DNA from: Thermoplasmata archaeon M9B2D
GTDB lineage: Archaea; Thermoplasmatota; E2; DHVEG-1
DNA length: 33,378 nt
Reading direction: 5' to 3'
Assembly (NCBI GenBank): GCA_002900555.1
Contig: MUGD01000010.1
Span: forward strand, 1 to 33,378
A program made the position numbers and the translations under genes. A model generated the notes under the pieces. The model had not been told where the DNA came from. It saw only the letters and a program-made list of their open reading frames with translations, and did no database searches. Positions 31,991 to 33,378 of this stretch are shown one piece after another; within the stretch, counting starts at the first letter, position 1; each line of letters begins with the position of its first letter.

Positions 31991-32302
31991 ATGTACCTGT
32001 ACCTTCAACTCCTTAGTGTTTTTGGTATCATCCCCACTATCATTCTGCTGTATCTGAATAGAAAAAAAATACACCTGAAAACACTGTGTGTCTCACTTTG
32101 TGTCTTATTTTTCATCGCGGTGCTGTGGGATCAACTCTCTGTTCGGATGGAGCTTTGGACCTTCTCACAGGACCAGATGGTGGGAAACATCCTTGGATTG
32201 CCTGTCGAGGAATATCTATTTTTTATTTTCGTCCCGCTGCTTTGCATCAACATATACCTGTTCATTGAAGAAATGTTTAGAAGACAAAAAAATAATCACT
32301 GA
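31991..32302 (+). CDS. Single lycopene cyclase domain (CrtYc/CrtYd-like)
   Basis: A 103-residue integral membrane protein with three hydrophobic helices and the lycopene-cyclase-domain signature WDQLSVRMELWTF, then GLPVEEYLFFIFVP (PVEE at 71-74). CrtYc/CrtYd-type cyclases form the beta-rings of carotenoids. In bacteria two such domains act as a heterodimer, and in many archaea they are fused. Only one domain is here, so it must homodimerise or have a partner elsewhere. The frame is open to ATG 31898 (134 residues), but the domain and TATA spacing favour 31991. Divergent from osmC. Confidence 0.82.
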   Translation: MYLYLQLLSVFGIIPTIILLYLNRKKIHLKTLCVSLCVLFFIAVLWDQLSVRMELWTFSQDQMVGNILGLPVEEYLFFIFVPLLCINIYLFIEEMFRRQKNNH

Positions 32303-32364
32303 GTTTTTCGTAAAATTGAATTGTGTGTTTCTTTAGTTGTTTTATAACGATACGGATAGGAAGT

Positions 32365-32428
32365 TAATTGTTGATGAGGATTTGGGAGGAAAGAAAAAAA
32401 TTGCGCTCATCAACAATTACACCTCTTT
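32365..32428 (-). ncRNA. Candidate small RNA B: perfect 14-bp stem with CTTTCCTCC loop
   Basis: TAATTGTTGATGAG (32365-32378) and CTCATCAACAATTA (32406-32419) are perfect inverted copies with a 27-nt loop. On the minus strand the loop holds seven T followed by CTTTCCTCC, complementary to SD sites. The predicted start is near 32428, so the stem begins about 9 nt into the RNA. A 22-codon frame (32342-32410, minus) has an AGAGGTG site 9 nt upstream, so a peptide-coding role is the alternative. Paired with element A by operator, layout and loop motif. Confidence 0.42.
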
Positions 32429-32431
32429 AAG

Positions 32432-32467
32432 TTAACAATTGTTAATACCCTATATAAATGTTTCGAT
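32432..32467 (-). promoter_or_regulatory. Promoter B with 14-bp palindromic operator
   Basis: TTAACAATTGTTAA (32432-32445) is a perfect palindrome located 5 nt from a TATA box that on the minus strand reads CGAAACATTTATATAG, a strong BRE/TATA. The palindrome falls between TATA and the predicted start. In the plus direction TATATAAAT could also serve the small ORF at 32525, but the purine-rich BRE is missing on that side. Confidence 0.6.
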
Positions 32468-32524
32468 TCTAATAGAAATCCCCAGTGGAACGGAAAGATA
32501 AAACAAGCATAATCAGGAGAAAAC

Positions 32525-32614
32525 GTGATTCTATTATCAAAGACAACGTATAGCAGAATCAGGCGAATTGTCAACGACATCATCAGTACTCCTCCCTGGT
32601 GGGTTCAAATATAG
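32525..32614 (+). CDS. Possible 29-residue small protein
   Basis: A GTG-started frame of 29 codons (begins ILLSKTTYSRIRRIVNDI, ends TPPWWVQI) has an AGGAG site 5 nt upstream and a T run 7 nt after its stop. A TATATAAAT box stands about 65-75 nt before it. The peptide is basic and probably helical with a Trp-Trp end. SD, length and terminator are suggestive only; no family is recognised. Confidence 0.35.
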   Translation: MILLSKTTYSRIRRIVNDIISTPPWWVQI

Positions 32615-32681
32615 TAGCAACGTTTTTTCATCCCATTGCGCATCTAAAAAAAGCATAAAATATTGAAACCTAAGAAAAACA

Positions 32682-32692
32682 AATATTTAAAT
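32682..32692 (+). promoter_or_regulatory. Promoter of the MFS gene (leaderless type)
   Basis: AATATTTAAAT with a purine-rich AAAAAC stretch before it lies 25-35 nt upstream of the ATG at 32717, and no SD is present. This fits a leaderless transcript. Confidence 0.6.
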
Positions 32693-32716
32693 CTTCATAT
32701 TATTATTTATTTAGTA

Positions 32717-33378
32717 ATGGTCACTATCGAAAATAAAAAAGGGTTGAAATATTTCTTATTTGGCAGCCTTTACTTTTCAGAAGGACTGATGATTGCCATA
32801 ACAACCGTAGCGACCTCACTGTATCTCAGAGAAAAAGCAATCTCAATACCACTCACCACCCTCATCATCGGCATTGTCAACATCCCCTGGATGCTCAAAT
32901 TCGTCTGGGGTCCTGTCATTGATTATCTCATCAGATTCGGACGAAAAACCTTCATCATCTTTGGGGGGATGCTCTCCGTTTCCTGTATGTTCCTAGCCTC
33001 CTTTGTCGATCCAAGCATGTCACTACTCCCCTTTACTGCCCTGCTGTTCCTCAGCCATGTCGGCATTGGCTTTATCGATGTCGCAACCGACGCATGGGCC
33101 ATTGATGTCTCAACAGAGAAAGACCGTGGAAAGATCAATGGCTCGATGTTTGCGGGGCAATACGGAGCCTGGGCAATCGGTGCTGCTCTCTTTCCTGTCA
33201 TAGGTTCTCACTATGGATATCACGCGGTCTATCTGCTCAATGCGCTGATGATCCTGCTTATCCTTCTTTTCCCATTCATCGTCACGGAAACATCAAAATA
33301 TAACCTAAAACAAAAGATAGCGTCTTTAGTTCTCACAGAATTTAAGAAAAAAACCGTTCTTTTGGTAGCAGTGTTTTC
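32717..33378 (+). CDS. MFS transporter, N-terminal part (cut by window end)
   Basis: The frame from ATG 32717 is open to the right edge (220 codons). It encodes at least six hydrophobic helices, starting FGSLYFSEGLMIAITT. Between helices 2 and 3 there is WMLKFVWGPVIDYLIRFGRK, the MFS loop motif in the form of AmpG/SLC33-type carriers. Helix 4 carries GFIDVATDAWAID, close to the Q/D-x-x-ATDxxAVD motif of that group. These carriers move peptides, muropeptide-like or CoA-type solutes across the membrane. The substrate is unknown and the C-terminal half is outside the window. Confidence 0.88.
   Translation, partial: MVTIENKKGLKYFLFGSLYFSEGLMIAITTVATSLYLREKAISIPLTTLIIGIVNIPWMLKFVWGPVIDYLIRFGRKTFIIFGGMLSVSCMFLASFVDPSMSLLPFTALLFLSHVGIGFIDVATDAWAIDVSTEKDRGKINGSMFAGQYGAWAIGAALFPVIGSHYGYHAVYLLNALMILLILLFPFIVTETSKYNLKQKIASLVLTEFKKKTVLLVAVF

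Larger units (their letters stand above)
32303..32716. other. 414-bp intergenic region with candidate small RNA, operator and small ORF
   Basis: Between the lycopene cyclase domain and the MFS gene there is no long frame. The region holds the inverted repeat and candidate RNA (32365-32428), promoter/operator B (32432-32467), a possible 29-codon gene (32525-32614), a T run at about 32621 and the MFS promoter (32682-32692). Each is listed separately. Confidence 0.6.

Noticed and set aside
1..33378. tRNA, rRNA, CRISPR repeats and insertion sequences.
   Set aside because: Read for cloverleaf-type GTTCGA motifs, regular direct repeats and transposase motifs on both strands; none convincing. A computed search (tRNAscan, ISfinder) would be needed to exclude them fully.

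Overview
The window is archaeal. It carries a geranylgeranyl reductase with a partner ferredoxin, a DUF99 protein, a JAMM/MPN protein, Lrp/AsnC-type regulators and a lycopene cyclase domain. Promoters have the archaeal form (purine-rich BRE followed by a TTTAAA/TTTATA box), and leadered genes with Shine-Dalgarno (SD) sites sit beside apparently leaderless ones. Exported caspase-fold peptidases and PKD-domain proteins fit a protein-degrading sediment euryarchaeon, perhaps Thermoplasmatota/MBG-D-like. That placement is a low-confidence inference.

Layout. 1-3501 (minus): a tight run DUF99 > ferredoxin > geranylgeranyl reductase > NAD kinase > JAMM protein > membrane protein that leaves the window. 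3692-4711: a divergent dCTP deaminase-like protein, a stand-alone Lrp ligand-binding domain and a 40-residue zinc-ribbon protein. 4990-8499 (plus): PLP enzyme > DUF1611 > PP-loop protein resembling MurL. Then a GNAT gene (minus) and CopA overlapped by a YHS-domain protein (plus). 11703-17402 (minus): a five-gene operon, Fe-S/FAD oxidoreductase > SCP2 > LuxE-like > SCP2 > LuxC-like, which looks like a route for activating and reducing a hydrophobic carboxylic acid. Base composition breaks sharply in the middle of this operon.

17760-31225 is an accessory/surface region. It holds a decayed alpha/beta-hydrolase lipoprotein gene, a secreted/membrane protein, a PKD-domain protein, a gingipain-like protein whose start codon appears to be ATC, and an orphan peptide-binding lipoprotein fused operonically to a histidine kinase and receiver. 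It also holds a double-length Lrp regulator, a small secreted protein and a 768-residue C25-type peptidase.

31226-33378 holds OsmC, a single lycopene-cyclase domain and the start of an MFS transporter. Two paralogous promoter elements flank OsmC/lycopene cyclase. Each has the same 14-bp palindrome (TTAACAATTGTTAA) at the same distance from a minus-strand BRE/TATA box, and each is followed by a potential RNA hairpin. The two stems differ in sequence, but both loops carry CTTTCCTCC, an anti-SD-like motif. This candidate pair of regulatory RNAs and the LuxC/LuxE/SCP2 operon are the two most interesting things seen. No tRNA, rRNA, CRISPR array or intact insertion sequence was seen.
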